64,000 bases of DNA from Rhizobium mesoamericanum STM3625 (lineage in GTDB: Bacteria; Pseudomonadota; Alphaproteobacteria; Rhizobiales; Rhizobiaceae): contig NZ_HF536773.1 of NCBI RefSeq assembly GCF_000312665.1, forward strand, positions 655,672 through 719,671. Reading direction: 5' to 3'. The notes under the pieces are model-generated. The model made no database searches and was not told where the DNA came from. It saw only the letters and a program-made list of their open reading frames with translations. How positions within the stretch are numbered: the first letter of the stretch is position 1; every line of letters starts with the position of its first letter. The position numbers and the translations under genes are program-made. Shown one piece after another: positions 53,709 through 62,888 of the stretch.

Positions 53709-54784
53709 GCACAATCGACGTCGAGCTGATTTCCGTCAGCAAGTCCTTTGGACCAATCTCTGTAGTGACCGATCTTAGCCTCCAGATACCCAAGGGTGAA
53801 TTCGTCAGCATCCTCGGCCCCTCGGGATGCGGAAAGACAACGACACTCAACATGATCGCAGGTTTCAACGCGCCATCGCGTGGCGATATCCGTATTCGAG
53901 GACGCAGCCAGGTCAATGTCGCGCCGGAGCGACGCAACATTGGTCTGGTGTTTCAAAACTATGCGCTTTTTCCACACATGACCGTCGCTGAAAATATCGC
54001 CTTCGGGCTCAAGATGAAGCGTACCCCAAAAGCCGAAATCGGATCGATCGTGCAGTCTGCCCTTCGCAGCGTCCATCTCGAGGTTTTGGCGGATCGTTAT
54101 CCGAAGGCACTTTCGGGGGGACAGCAACAGCGAGTGGCGCTCGCTCGCGCGCTTGCGCCGCGACCTTCGGTCCTGTTGCTCGACGAACCACTATCGAACC
54201 TGGACCTGAAATTGCGTGAGGCAATGCGAGCCGAACTGAAGGACATACAGCAAGATCTCGGAATGACCTTTATCTATGTGACGCACGACCAGGAGGAAGC
54301 GATGACGATGTCCGACCGCATCGTCGTTCTGTGGAAAGGTATCGTTGCCCAGCAAGGCGATCCTGCGACAATCTACAAGAATCCGAGCTCGACCTTTGTC
54401 GCAGACTTTATTGGTAAGTCGAATATTCTAACGCTCGGTGCTGTTGCGCAAACAGGAACGATGTGGGACGTCTCAGTTGCCGGAAGCGAAATAAGACTGC
54501 GCGCGACGAAGGGGAGCGAGGATTCCCGCTACTGCACTATTCGACCGGAGGAGATCGTCCTACGTGCCGATGGTAGATCGATGCCCCAAGAGGTGAACGT
54601 GCTGACAGGCACGCTCAAGCGGATCACCAACCTCGGCGCATCGCTGGAAGCGCTCGTCGAACTCGCCCCTGAGATCGCGCTTAGCGTGTTGGTCCCTTCG
54701 GCCGAGATCGACGCATTGCCTGGCGTTGGACAGAACGTCCAACTGGGTATTCCTCCACAGTCCCTGAAACTCCTGGCCGACTGA
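53705..54784 (+). CDS. ABC-transporter ATPase (PotA-like)
   Basis: The 359-residue protein has the full ABC ATPase set: Walker A GPSGCGKTTTLNMIAG, Q-loop VFQNYALFPHMTV, signature LSGGQQQRVALARAL, Walker B LLLDEPLSNLD, and the switch His in YVTHDQEEAMTMSDR. A C-terminal TOBE-like domain follows (about 285-355). It powers the importer formed with the two permeases; it overlaps the second permease gene by ATGA. The next gene begins 114 bp downstream. Confidence 0.96.
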   Translation: MSTIDVELISVSKSFGPISVVTDLSLQIPKGEFVSILGPSGCGKTTTLNMIAGFNAPSRGDIRIRGRSQVNVAPERRNIGLVFQNYALFPHMTVAENIAFGLKMKRTPKAEIGSIVQSALRSVHLEVLADRYPKALSGGQQQRVALARALAPRPSVLLLDEPLSNLDLKLREAMRAELKDIQQDLGMTFIYVTHDQEEAMTMSDRIVVLWKGIVAQQGDPATIYKNPSSTFVADFIGKSNILTLGAVAQTGTMWDVSVAGSEIRLRATKGSEDSRYCTIRPEEIVLRADGRSMPQEVNVLTGTLKRITNLGASLEALVELAPEIALSVLVPSAEIDALPGVGQNVQLGIPPQSLKLLAD

Positions 54785-54898
54785 TTGTACCGATAGGGCA
54801 ACGCTATCAATGCCGCCTGGTCCATATTGGAGATCTCCCGGCTGAGAGCCCTACGATTAAATCGACCTCATCGACAAGGTCTTCACCGGAGATAACAA

Positions 54899-55765
54899 AT
54901 GCTTACCAAACAAAGGCTTAAAGCCGTTCAGCATGCCAGCAATGTATGTGCCGACATCGAAGGATTCGACTTCAACAGCTATGACGGCCGTGACATCGAG
55001 GAGCTGCGAAACTACTGGCTGCAGTATGGCGTCATACGCTTCAGGCAGACGGGAATTACCGATCAACAGCAGGTAGAATTCTCTCGCCATTTCGGAGAGT
55101 TCGTCATCCACCCGAAACAGCTGCAGGAAGGAGGCCATCCCACCCACCCCGAGATCCTCGTCATCAGCAACGCGATGAAGGACGGCAAGCCAAGCGGGGC
55201 AATGGGAAACAGTGAAGCGACTTGGCACACCGACACATGGTTTTACGAAAAGCCGCCAGCCGGCGCGATCCTGCGGGCAGTTCAGGTTCCCCCGTCGGGC
55301 GGTGACACATATTTCCTGTCGACATACATTGCCTACGAAACACTGCCTCAGGCATTGAAGGCCACAATCGACGGCCGGCAGATCTTCTTCCAGAATGTCT
55401 ACGACAAAACAGGCAAGCTACGGCTCGGCAAATCGGCACCAAAGAGCCAGGATTTCCGGGAATGGAGCGGCATCGTGCATCCGCTCGTGCGCACACACGG
55501 CGAGACCGGCCGCAAGGCCCTTTATCTCGGCGGGACAATCGATGGCGCCTGGATTGTCGGAATGACCCGTGACGAAAGCGATGCCCTCCTGGCAGAGCTG
55601 TGGGAGCACACCACCGGCACCAAGCATGTCTTTGTCCAGCAGTGGGACGAAGGCGACATCATGATGTGGGACAACCGATGCACGATGCATCGTCGTGACT
55701 CATTCGATCCCGCTTTCGTGCGCATCATGCATCGAACCACGACGTCGGGCGAACGCCCCGTCTAG
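54899..55765 (+). CDS. TauD/TfdA-family dioxygenase
   Basis: The 288-residue enzyme is an Fe(II)/2-oxoglutarate dioxygenase: NYWLQYGVIRFRQTGI, HFGEFVIHPKQLQ, metal motif HTD in ATWHTDTWFYEKPP, second His in MWDNRCTMHRRD, and Arg in VRIMHRTTTSGERPV. This type cleaves or hydroxylates small acids, ethers or amines. It is quite different from the AtsK-like enzyme at 7110. It lies between an importer and the RraA-like and nitrilase-like genes, and so probably acts on the imported compound. Confidence 0.94.
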   Translation: MLTKQRLKAVQHASNVCADIEGFDFNSYDGRDIEELRNYWLQYGVIRFRQTGITDQQQVEFSRHFGEFVIHPKQLQEGGHPTHPEILVISNAMKDGKPSGAMGNSEATWHTDTWFYEKPPAGAILRAVQVPPSGGDTYFLSTYIAYETLPQALKATIDGRQIFFQNVYDKTGKLRLGKSAPKSQDFREWSGIVHPLVRTHGETGRKALYLGGTIDGAWIVGMTRDESDALLAELWEHTTGTKHVFVQQWDEGDIMMWDNRCTMHRRDSFDPAFVRIMHRTTTSGERPV

Positions 55766-55798
55766 TCCCACTCACTCGACACGAAAGAAGAGCTATCC

Positions 55799-56452
55799 GT
55801 GACAACGTCCTATCAAGTGATGGATCGCCATCCACCCCTCGCTCCTGACTTGGTCGAACTGCTGTCATCGGTAGAAACGGCAACAATTGGCCATGTTGAA
55901 TATTTCGGATTCGTCGGGCGCGATATTCATCCGCTATTTCCGGCCCACGCGGCCGGAGTTGCCGTCACCGTCGCGGCGCCTGGCCGCGACGGCACTATCA
56001 TCTACAAGGCGATCGATCTGCTCATGCCGGGCGATATCCTTGTCATTTCTCGCGTCGATAGCGACGATATCGCCTGCGTCGGGGGTGGCGTTGCAACCGC
56101 TGCAAAGGCAAAAGGGGCCGCTGGCATCGTCATCGATGGACCCTGCACGGACGCCGAGGAAATTATCGATGTCGGCCTGCCCGTCTGGTGCCGGGGCGTG
56201 TCTTCCAAAACCACCAATCGGCGAACCAGCATCGGAGGCGCGTTGAATATTCCGATCGCTTGCGGCGGCGCTGCAGTCCTGCCGGGCTACGCCGTTCTTG
56301 CCGACAGCACAGGCGTTTTCGTCGCGGACGTCGCGAGCATGCGCAAGTTTGCCGAAGCGGCGAGGCAACGCCAGCTCCAATCGTTTGCTGTCCGCGCGCA
56401 TCTAGCAACTGGACGTTCCATTTTCGAATTCAATCCGGAGGCCAAATCTTGA
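55799..56452 (+). CDS. RraA-family protein (HMG/CHA aldolase-like)
   Basis: The 217-residue protein starts with GTG and matches the RraA fold (once called dimethylmenaquinone methyltransferase): GFVGRDIHPLFPAHAAGVAV, GDILVISRVDSDDIACVGGG, GAAGIVIDGPCTDAEEI, VWCRGVSSKTTNR, and an ending VADSTGVFVAD. Some members are metal-dependent 4-hydroxy-4-methyl-2-oxoglutarate aldolases or oxaloacetate decarboxylases; others inhibit RNase E. The operon context (importer, dioxygenase, amidohydrolase) favours a catabolic aldolase/decarboxylase role. It overlaps the next gene by TTGA. Confidence 0.93.
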   Translation: MTTSYQVMDRHPPLAPDLVELLSSVETATIGHVEYFGFVGRDIHPLFPAHAAGVAVTVAAPGRDGTIIYKAIDLLMPGDILVISRVDSDDIACVGGGVATAAKAKGAAGIVIDGPCTDAEEIIDVGLPVWCRGVSSKTTNRRTSIGGALNIPIACGGAAVLPGYAVLADSTGVFVADVASMRKFAEAARQRQLQSFAVRAHLATGRSIFEFNPEAKS

Positions 56453-57303
56453 AAGTCGCCTTGATTCAAATGAACTCACAGCCGAACCGGAAACACAACC
56501 TGGCGCAGGCCTTACGGCTGATGAGCGACGCAATGCTCAACACTCCGCATCTGATCGTTCTTCCAGAACACTTCGACTGGATGGGTGGAACGGCGGAGGA
56601 CAAACGTCGTGCAGCGGATCTCGTGCCTGGAGGTGAAGCTTATTGCCTGATCCAGCAATTCGCCAAGGACCATGGCGTCTGGGTACATGCCGGCAGCCTG
56701 TTGGAGCGCAGCCAGATCCACGGGACCGTGCACAACACGACTGTCGTCTTTAATTCCCGTGGCGAACATGTCGGGCATTATCGGAAGATCCACCTCTTCG
56801 ACATTACGGCACCGAACGGTGCAACCTATGCTGAATCCGCCGTCGTCACGCCGGGCGAGGATCTGCTGATCTATGAGATGAACGGCTACAAGATTGCCTG
56901 TGCAATCTGTTACGACCTTCGCTTCTCGCGCCTGTTTGATCGCCTATCCAGTGAAAATGTCGACGTGTTCATCCTTCCGGCGGCGTTTACCCTGCAGACT
57001 GGACGAGCGCACTGGGAGGTTCTGTGCAGGGCACGTGCCATAGAATACCAGGCCTATTTCGTTGCGTGTGGCCAATGCGGCAGCTATCCCGCACCGAGTG
57101 GACCGCGTCGCCAGACCTTCGGCCGATCGCTTGTGTCCGATCCGTGGGGCACGGTTATCGCAAGGGCCGGACAATATCCCACCGTCCTTCACGCCGAAAT
57201 CAACCCGCATCGCCTCACCGAAGTCAGACATCTCATCCCGATGTTGCAGCATCGCGTCCCCCTAGAGGGCGCGCGGCTTCACATCAAGGCAGAGCGGGCC
57301 TGA
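56449..57303 (+). CDS. Carbon-nitrogen hydrolase (nitrilase superfamily)
   Basis: The TTG at 56449 overlaps the RraA stop (TTGA) and follows CCGGAGG (56435-56441), giving 284 residues that begin KVALIQMNSQPNRKHNLAQ, as in the family. The Glu-Lys-Cys triad is visible: Glu in LIVLPEHFDWM, Lys in GHYRKIHLFDI, Cys in ACAICYDLRFSRLF. Such enzymes cleave amides, carbamoyl groups or nitriles in the cytosol. A longer in-frame extension from 56188 runs inside the RraA gene and is rejected. It ends the importer/catabolism operon. Confidence 0.93.
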   Translation: MKVALIQMNSQPNRKHNLAQALRLMSDAMLNTPHLIVLPEHFDWMGGTAEDKRRAADLVPGGEAYCLIQQFAKDHGVWVHAGSLLERSQIHGTVHNTTVVFNSRGEHVGHYRKIHLFDITAPNGATYAESAVVTPGEDLLIYEMNGYKIACAICYDLRFSRLFDRLSSENVDVFILPAAFTLQTGRAHWEVLCRARAIEYQAYFVACGQCGSYPAPSGPRRQTFGRSLVSDPWGTVIARAGQYPTVLHAEINPHRLTEVRHLIPMLQHRVPLEGARLHIKAERA

Positions 57304-57321
57304 CGCGTCTCGCTATTCTCC

Positions 57322-57803
57322 TTGTTTACGCCCCTTCAGGCGCCCCGTCATAGCTTAGATCCGTTCATCGACACAAAACCGTACGCCCATCCGCCGGCCG
57401 CGCCCCGCGCCGTCGACAATGTCTCGCTGTCGCTGAAGGTCGGCGAGACGCTCGGCGTCGTCGGAGAATCCGGCTGCGGAAAATCGACGCTGGGGCGCAT
57501 GATCGCCGGCATCCTCCCGGTCTCCTCCGGCGAACGGCGCTTCCGCGGCGAGCCCTATGAGAGCTTCCTTGCCCGCAAACGTGACGCGCTGAAGATCCAG
57601 ATGGTCTTCCAAGACCCGCTTTCCTCGCTCAATCCTCGCCTGCGGGTCGCGATATCGTCGGCGAGGCGGCAGTGCTGCACGGAGTGGTGCCGCGGGGCAG
57701 GCTGCGCGACTACGTGACAGATATCCTCGGCCGCGTCGGCCTGCCAGCCGACAGGATCAACCGCTATCCACATCAGTTTTCCGGCGGCCCGCACACTGTT
57801 TGA
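57322..57803 (+). pseudogene. Frameshifted, truncated oligopeptide ABC-transporter ATPase (DppF/OppF-like)
   Basis: The N-terminal part is intact: DNVSLSLKVGETLGVVGES and Walker A GESGCGKSTLGRMIAG, then Q-loop IQMVFQDPLSSLNPRLRV. Near 57648 one base is missing: the frame changes and continues as DIVGEAAVLHGVVPRGRLRD and PADRINRYPHQFSGG before stopping at 57801-57803. The ABC signature is cut after SGG and Walker B is absent. It follows the nitrilase gene closely but is not functional. Confidence 0.92.
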
Positions 57804-57977
57804 TCGCTTCATCACAAGGTAATACTTCCGATGCGAGACAGTTCTCGCTACCGCAGTCGCTACAAAATCAAAACAGCGACTTCTGGAAGTTAAGCGACGA
57901 TATCATAGCGCCGCTGGGGGCACGTCAGGAATGTCGAGAGATCGACTACCGTGTGACTGCTGCGACGGCTGTGTCTT

Positions 57978-59288
57978 TCATCGGACTGCGGTGCGCGAGC
58001 TGGTCCTGTTCGCGACAAGGCTGATACCAATGAGAGAAAGCACGATGCCCCACACGTTCAACCCAAATCTCCCATATCCGCCAACCCCTAGTCCCGCTAG
58101 CAGAGCAAGGCCGAGGCCAGTTGTGAGCGCTCCGAGCACATAGCGCCACGCGGGCGCCTCCATGCCCTCCGCGGTTGCGCGCGGTCTCTCGAAGCGCCCG
58201 AAGGCGACGACGAAAGGAATGAGCGCGATCGCGTTGGCCGCGAGCCAAGGTAGTCGCGACCACCACCACGTGCCGCTTCCCGGCACAAGTCGCAAACCGA
58301 AGCCGTCGGCAAGATAGGCAGCGAAGACCACAAGCGTGGTGGCCGTCAGGTGCCACATGAACAGCGTCATGATGCTGCCATTGATGGCTATGGTTGTCAT
58401 CCAGACCAAGCGCCCCTCCAGCCAGCGGCGAGCCGGGGCCTGTACAGCCAGCAGTAGCCCACCCTGGAAAATTGCGAGCGCAATCAGGGTGATTTTCGGC
58501 GGCGTTGTGGTGCTGATGGGATCGCCCGGTACGCCGATCATCGAGACGGGATAGGGACCAAAGCGGACAAGCACCAACAGGGCGGCCAAACCCAAGGCGG
58601 CGGCGGTAAGCAGCATCCGGCGATCGGAAAACCGCTCGTCACACCACGCGTGGCCCAGTATAGAGATTGCACCCCAGACGAACAGATAGTTGACGAAGCC
58701 GAGCCAGTGCAAGCCGGCTGCAAAGTAGATGATATCGATAACGGAGGCGGCCGCGACCAGGGCGCAGAACGATCCTAGGCCAAATCGGGTCCAGGCAGCC
58801 TCCGTGAGCGGGACGAGCAGCACAATGCCGACATACACCGCGAGAAACCAGACCGGAATAAATGCCACGCGCGAGCCGTAGCTGATCAGCTCCGGGCGTA
58901 CGCCGCGACTGTATTCTATGGCGACGATCGCCACCCAGACCGCAAGCAGCGGGAGGATCGGCCATAGAAGACGGCGCAATCGGCCTTCGAGCCAGGCTGC
59001 GTACGACTTATTATCTCGACGGGCGGCTCGCCAGCTGACGCAGTTCGCATAGCCGCCGACCATGAAGAATATCGGCATCACCTGGAGGATCCATGTAAGC
59101 CAGGTCGTCCAGGGAAGGATCGTCAAGGTTTGAGCGGCGACCAGCGCCCCCGTCTCGTCGATGTAGGGTGCGGCCGCAAGCCAGTGACCCACGACGACGA
59201 CCAGCATCGACACAGCCCGAAGGAAGTCGACATAGCGGTTTCGGGAGGCGGGCGTGCGGTCCGCGAATTCGGCAGCGCGGGAAGCCAT
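57978..59288 (-). CDS. Acyltransferase-3 family membrane protein
   Basis: The 436-residue protein starts at 59288 (MASRAAEFADRT) and has about ten membrane segments, with the family's catalytic His in SMLVVVVGHWLAA near residue 34 and NRYVDFLRAVS just before. QVMPIFFMVGGYANCVSW and IPVWFLAVYVGIVLLVP are typical of OafA/YrhL-like proteins, which O-acylate surface glycans in the inner membrane. An in-frame upstream start at 59474 adds 62 residues unlike the family. It is immediately downstream of fadD on the same strand, so an acyl donor link is possible. Confidence 0.88.
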   Translation of the reverse strand: MASRAAEFADRTPASRNRYVDFLRAVSMLVVVVGHWLAAAPYIDETGALVAAQTLTILPWTTWLTWILQVMPIFFMVGGYANCVSWRAARRDNKSYAAWLEGRLRRLLWPILPLLAVWVAIVAIEYSRGVRPELISYGSRVAFIPVWFLAVYVGIVLLVPLTEAAWTRFGLGSFCALVAAASVIDIIYFAAGLHWLGFVNYLFVWGAISILGHAWCDERFSDRRMLLTAAALGLAALLVLVRFGPYPVSMIGVPGDPISTTTPPKITLIALAIFQGGLLLAVQAPARRWLEGRLVWMTTIAINGSIMTLFMWHLTATTLVVFAAYLADGFGLRLVPGSGTWWWSRLPWLAANAIALIPFVVAFGRFERPRATAEGMEAPAWRYVLGALTTGLGLALLAGLGVGGYGRFGLNVWGIVLSLIGISLVANRTSSRTAVR

Positions 59289-59477
59289 GATGATCATTCT
59301 CCAGGGCGCATTCTGAATATTCAGTCGATGGAATGCGTTCACAAGCCTATTCGCAACATCCTGACCATCCGCCGCGTTGACCGAAGGGCGAGCGGCGATC
59401 CGCTTTAGCAGGCCTGCGGCCGGCTTGCGCTTGGCAGCCAGTTCCGTGGCATCTGTAACCGATGACGACGACACGGG

Positions 59478-61172
59478 TCATGCGCGCGCATCAATCTTCT
59501 GCGGTTCGTCCCGAAGTTCCCGGCGCAATATCTTGCCGACATTGGTCTTCGGCAGTTCCGTCCTGAATTCCACGGATTTCGGCACCTTATAGGGAGTGAG
59601 TTCCGTTCGGCAGTGCGCCAGCAACTCCGCCTCGGTGAGGCGCAAGTCCTTTTTGACCACGAACAATTTGACGATTTCCCCCGACCGCGCATCGGGCACC
59701 CCTATCGCGGCGCATTCGAACACGCCCGGATGGTCCGATGCCACGGCCTCCACTTCGCTTGGATAAACCTTAAATCCAGATACGGTGATCATGTCCTTCT
59801 TGCGGTCGACGATCCTGACGTTGCCCGTCGCGTCCATGACACCGATGTCACCTGTGCGGAAGCAGCCGTCATGGGTCATGACCGCAGCGGTTTCGTCCGG
59901 GAGTTGCCAATAGCCCGGCATGACCTGAGGGCCGCGGGCACAGATTTCCCCGATTTCGCCGAGCGGGACGTCGTTATCATCGTCGTCGCGAATAAAGATA
60001 TCGGTCGAGGGCATAGGTAACCCGATCGTACCATTCCATTCGGTCGTGTGTGGGGAATTGCAGGTGAGCACCGGCGACGTTTCCGACATGCCATAACCCT
60101 CGACAACCGGGCAGCCGGTAGCCTTCAGCCATCGTTCGGCGACTGTCTGCTGGACCGCCATGCCGCCGCCCACAGCGCATTTGAGCAGGCTCCAGTCGAT
60201 ACTTCCGAAATCCGGGTGGTCGAGCAGTGCATTGTAGAGCGTGTTGACTGCCGGAAAATGGTTCACCTCGCGCTTTGCGAGTTCCTTGATGAGGTTTGGA
60301 ATGTCACGAGGATTGGGGATGAGAATACATAGCCCGCCGGTGTGGATGCTCAACAGGAAGCACGCGGTGAAAGCGAAAATGTGGTAAAGCGGCAGCGCCG
60401 CCATGACCGTCAGACGATCGATCCTTGGCTCTTTGTCCAGCACTGGCTGCAGCCAGGCATCGATCTGCAACATATTGCCGACGACGTTGCGATTGAGCAG
60501 GATTGCGCCTTTGGCCAGGCCGGTGGTGCCGCCCGTGTATTGCAGAAGTGCGACGTCGTCGGGTCCGACCTGAGGTTCGCTGAGGCTCATCCCTTTGCCG
60601 GCGGCGATTGCCGCGTTGAACCACGTCGCACCGGGCAGTGCGTAGGCGGGTACCATCTTCTTCGCCCACCGCACGATCAAATTGACGATGGTGCCTTTCA
60701 TCATGCCCAGCAGGTCGCCCATCGAGGCGACGACGACGTGCTTTACGTCGGTGTTGGTAATCACTTTCTCAAGCGTGTGCGCGAAGTTTTCGAGCACGAC
60801 AATCGCCTCGGCACCAGAATCCTTGAGCTGATGCTGCAGTTCCCGGGGCACGTATAACGGGTTGGTGTTCACCACCGTATATCCGGCCCGAAGAATGCCG
60901 ACGATGATGACGGGATACTGCAGCACATTGGGCATCATGATGGCAACGCGCGCGCCCTTCCGCAGGCCCTTGCTCTGCAACCAGGCACCGAATGCACGCG
61001 ACATCTCGTCGAGATCGCCGTAGGTCATTGCCTTGTCCATGCAAACAAAGGCGGTGCGATCGCGGTACCTGGCGAAGCTCTCCTCGAGCAAGGCGACGAG
61101 CGACGAATACTTGGCTACATCGATCTCCGCGGGAACTCCTGGTGGATAGTGCTGGAGCCAGATGCGTTCCAT
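59478..61172 (-). CDS. fadD: Long-chain acyl-CoA synthetase FadD
   Basis: The 564-residue protein starts MERIWLQHYPPGVPAEIDVA at 61172 after AGGAGAGG; a 5-residue longer start exists. It has the AMP-binding P-loop LLQYTGGTTGLAKGAILLN, GYGMSETSPVLTCNSP, and the C-terminal DRKKDMITVSGFKVYPSEVE. FadD activates fatty acids with ATP and CoA at the inner membrane. NVLQYPVIIVGILRAGYTVV and NTNPLYVPRELQHQL are very FadD-like. It precedes the acyltransferase-3 gene. Confidence 0.95.
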   Translation of the reverse strand: MERIWLQHYPPGVPAEIDVAKYSSLVALLEESFARYRDRTAFVCMDKAMTYGDLDEMSRAFGAWLQSKGLRKGARVAIMMPNVLQYPVIIVGILRAGYTVVNTNPLYVPRELQHQLKDSGAEAIVVLENFAHTLEKVITNTDVKHVVVASMGDLLGMMKGTIVNLIVRWAKKMVPAYALPGATWFNAAIAAGKGMSLSEPQVGPDDVALLQYTGGTTGLAKGAILLNRNVVGNMLQIDAWLQPVLDKEPRIDRLTVMAALPLYHIFAFTACFLLSIHTGGLCILIPNPRDIPNLIKELAKREVNHFPAVNTLYNALLDHPDFGSIDWSLLKCAVGGGMAVQQTVAERWLKATGCPVVEGYGMSETSPVLTCNSPHTTEWNGTIGLPMPSTDIFIRDDDDNDVPLGEIGEICARGPQVMPGYWQLPDETAAVMTHDGCFRTGDIGVMDATGNVRIVDRKKDMITVSGFKVYPSEVEAVASDHPGVFECAAIGVPDARSGEIVKLFVVKKDLRLTEAELLAHCRTELTPYKVPKSVEFRTELPKTNVGKILRRELRDEPQKIDARA

Positions 61173-61238
61173 GGTGCCTCTCCTCATGGCAGAGTCTAGG
61201 GCAAGCTTGCCATTATTTTTCGAACATCGGGCAACCGC

Positions 61239-61439
61239 TCACATCAAGTCCAAAGCTACGAGGCGCGTCTGACCATTTGCAGCGAGCACCAGAAACACAG
61301 CGGAATGTCGACCTTCCGATTTAAGCGCTTCGAGGCGCGCTACGAATTCAGCGGGAGAGTCCACCGGCGCGTTTTGCACTTCCACAAATACCGTGATCAA
61401 CCGTTCGCAGCGGCTGGTCGAGCCGTCTAATAGCGATAT
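61239..61439 (-). pseudogene. C-terminal PDZ remnant of a DegP/Do-like serine protease
   Basis: A minus-strand frame ending with TGA (61239-61241) encodes ITVFVEVQNAPVDSPAEFVA, RLEALKSEGRHSAVFLVLA, and NGQTRLVALDLM, which matches the last PDZ domain and C-terminus of Do-family proteases (VxEVNxxPVxSP; RxFVALxL). The frame is closed upstream at about 61440 and nothing of the protease domain was found. It lies upstream of fadD. Confidence 0.75.
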
Positions 61440-62012
61440 TCAATTATAGCGTGCTTTTCTGCAACATTCCAGACTGTTCGCTTCCCGCAGCGACGCTGAA
61501 ACTCATAGCTCATCGAACGCTCAGGGAGTGCTGCTGCCATGCGCGGATCGGACAGCACTTCTTGGAGGTGGCGCGGAATTCGTCGAACGCTCACGTGAGG
61601 TGGAGCCCTCCATCGACGTCGAGCACATGTAATCTCCGCGTCCCGCACAATCGCGCGGACCGTTAGCAACAACGAGAACAAGATTTTCTGCGCCCTTAAG
61701 GGCTTGCAAGTCGAAATCGGGTCGATCCAGCGCAACGCGCTCGCTTGGCCACTACAAAGACAGGCAGTCGAAAAGATCGGCTCATCGTCCGTAGGCATCA
61801 TCGACCAGATACATACCGAAGATATATGCAGGGTAAAGCACACTACCACATCGAGAAAAAACCTCGCCCAGATGAGCGCCCCAATCAGCTGATTTTGCGA
61901 TATTTTTAGAGTATGCAACTATATGACAATTACCGTCTTGCGAATAGGATGTGAATTGTTGGAAATACTGTGGCCCTCAGCAATCTAGGCAAATCACGGC
62001 CACCGCGGCCGT
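61440..62012. other. Intergenic region, possible decayed sequence
   Basis: Long minus-strand frames overlap here (61427-61918, 61521-61709) without any recognised motif. The part from about 61890 is AT-rich. No gene is called. Confidence 0.4.
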
Positions 62013-62474
62013 TTAATGCCGGCTCATGTATAAGATTATGCCGCTACTCGCTTCTTGGTGTCGCCCGATGCCGCTGGACCGGGCAAGTTCGACAAAGCGA
62101 CGCTTCACCTCGTTAAACAGCGCCGGCGGCAAAGGCCCGGCATATCCCGTCTCGCCATCGACCGGTCGGATATCCGGTCCCGGCCAGACAAACCGGTTGC
62201 TCTCGGTCAGCACAATCCAGGAACGATTGTCGTCGAGCCCAAGCCGGCGCTTCGTCGCCGGCGGAATCTCGACCGCGTCTTCTGCCTTGCCGGGCGGCGT
62301 ATGAGTGATCGGCAGAACGCGAACCGTCGGCGTGCCGTCGTCGACTCGCGCGACGATGGCCAGCACAAGCGCCGGGCGATCTTTGTCACCCTCCTCGCGG
62401 CCTTCGAGATATTGCCAATGCCAGAGATAGGAGTAGCGAAGGACCCACCCGACCTTCGGCTCAATCGGCAGCAT
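62013..62474 (-). CDS. PemK-like plasmid maintenance toxin
   Basis: The 153-residue protein resembles the PemK/MazF-type growth inhibitors found on rhizobial replicons: YLEGREEGDKDRPALVLAIV, VRVLPITHTPPGKAEDAVEI, KRRLGLDDNRSWIVLTESN, and FVWPGPDIRPV. Such toxins cleave mRNA. It begins 14 nt inside the end of the upstream antitoxin gene, the usual coupling of a toxin-antitoxin pair. The C-terminal 15 residues vary. Confidence 0.85.
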   Translation of the reverse strand: MLPIEPKVGWVLRYSYLWHWQYLEGREEGDKDRPALVLAIVARVDDGTPTVRVLPITHTPPGKAEDAVEIPPATKRRLGLDDNRSWIVLTESNRFVWPGPDIRPVDGETGYAGPLPPALFNEVKRRFVELARSSGIGRHQEASSGIILYMSRH

Positions 62475-62736
62475 GCTTGCCGGTCAACTCGGTGTTGAGA
62501 TGATCCAGGCCATCATCCATCTCAGACGCCTCGATCGCTGCCAGGTCGTTGTCGCTGAGCGACGACGTCAGCTCAACACGCCTATCCCGCCTCGTCAGAC
62601 GCATATAGTCTTCGTAGGCGATCAGCACCGTTCTCGGGCGACCGTTTTTAGTGATGATGACGGGATCGCGGACAGCCGCGTCCTGATAGGCGCCGAAATT
62701 CTTCGAGACGGCGGCCGCCGTGACAGTGGAGGTCAT
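62461..62736 (-). CDS. Phd/YefM-family antitoxin
   Basis: The 91-residue protein has the Phd fold: VTAAAVSKNFGAYQDAAVRD, VIITKNGRPRTVLIAYEDYM. The C-terminal part (LDHLNTELTGKHAAD) should wrap the toxin. AAGGAG precedes the ATG. It is first in the pair and probably represses its own promoter; CGGAA and TTCCG arms (62756-62760 and 62771-62775) form a candidate operator there. Confidence 0.9.
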   Translation of the reverse strand: MTSTVTAAAVSKNFGAYQDAAVRDPVIITKNGRPRTVLIAYEDYMRLTRRDRRVELTSSLSDNDLAAIEASEMDDGLDHLNTELTGKHAAD

Positions 62737-62755
62737 GTGTCAAAACTCCTTTTTA

Positions 62756-62775
62756 CGGAATATACGGGTTTTCCG
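62756..62775. promoter_or_regulatory. Candidate operator of the toxin-antitoxin pair
   Basis: CGGAA and TTCCG form a 5-bp inverted repeat with a 10-bp spacer, 20-39 bp upstream of the antitoxin start. The site is placed as expected for Phd autoregulation; specificity is not shown. Confidence 0.35.
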
Positions 62776-62888
62776 GAAGTTTTGCATCGCTGAGCCGGAG
62801 CGTTGCGACAACGCAGTCTGGCAGACGGAGAACGAATTTGCGAAGATCAAGACCAGTGGATGGAGTGTATCAAGCAAAGGGATACTGT

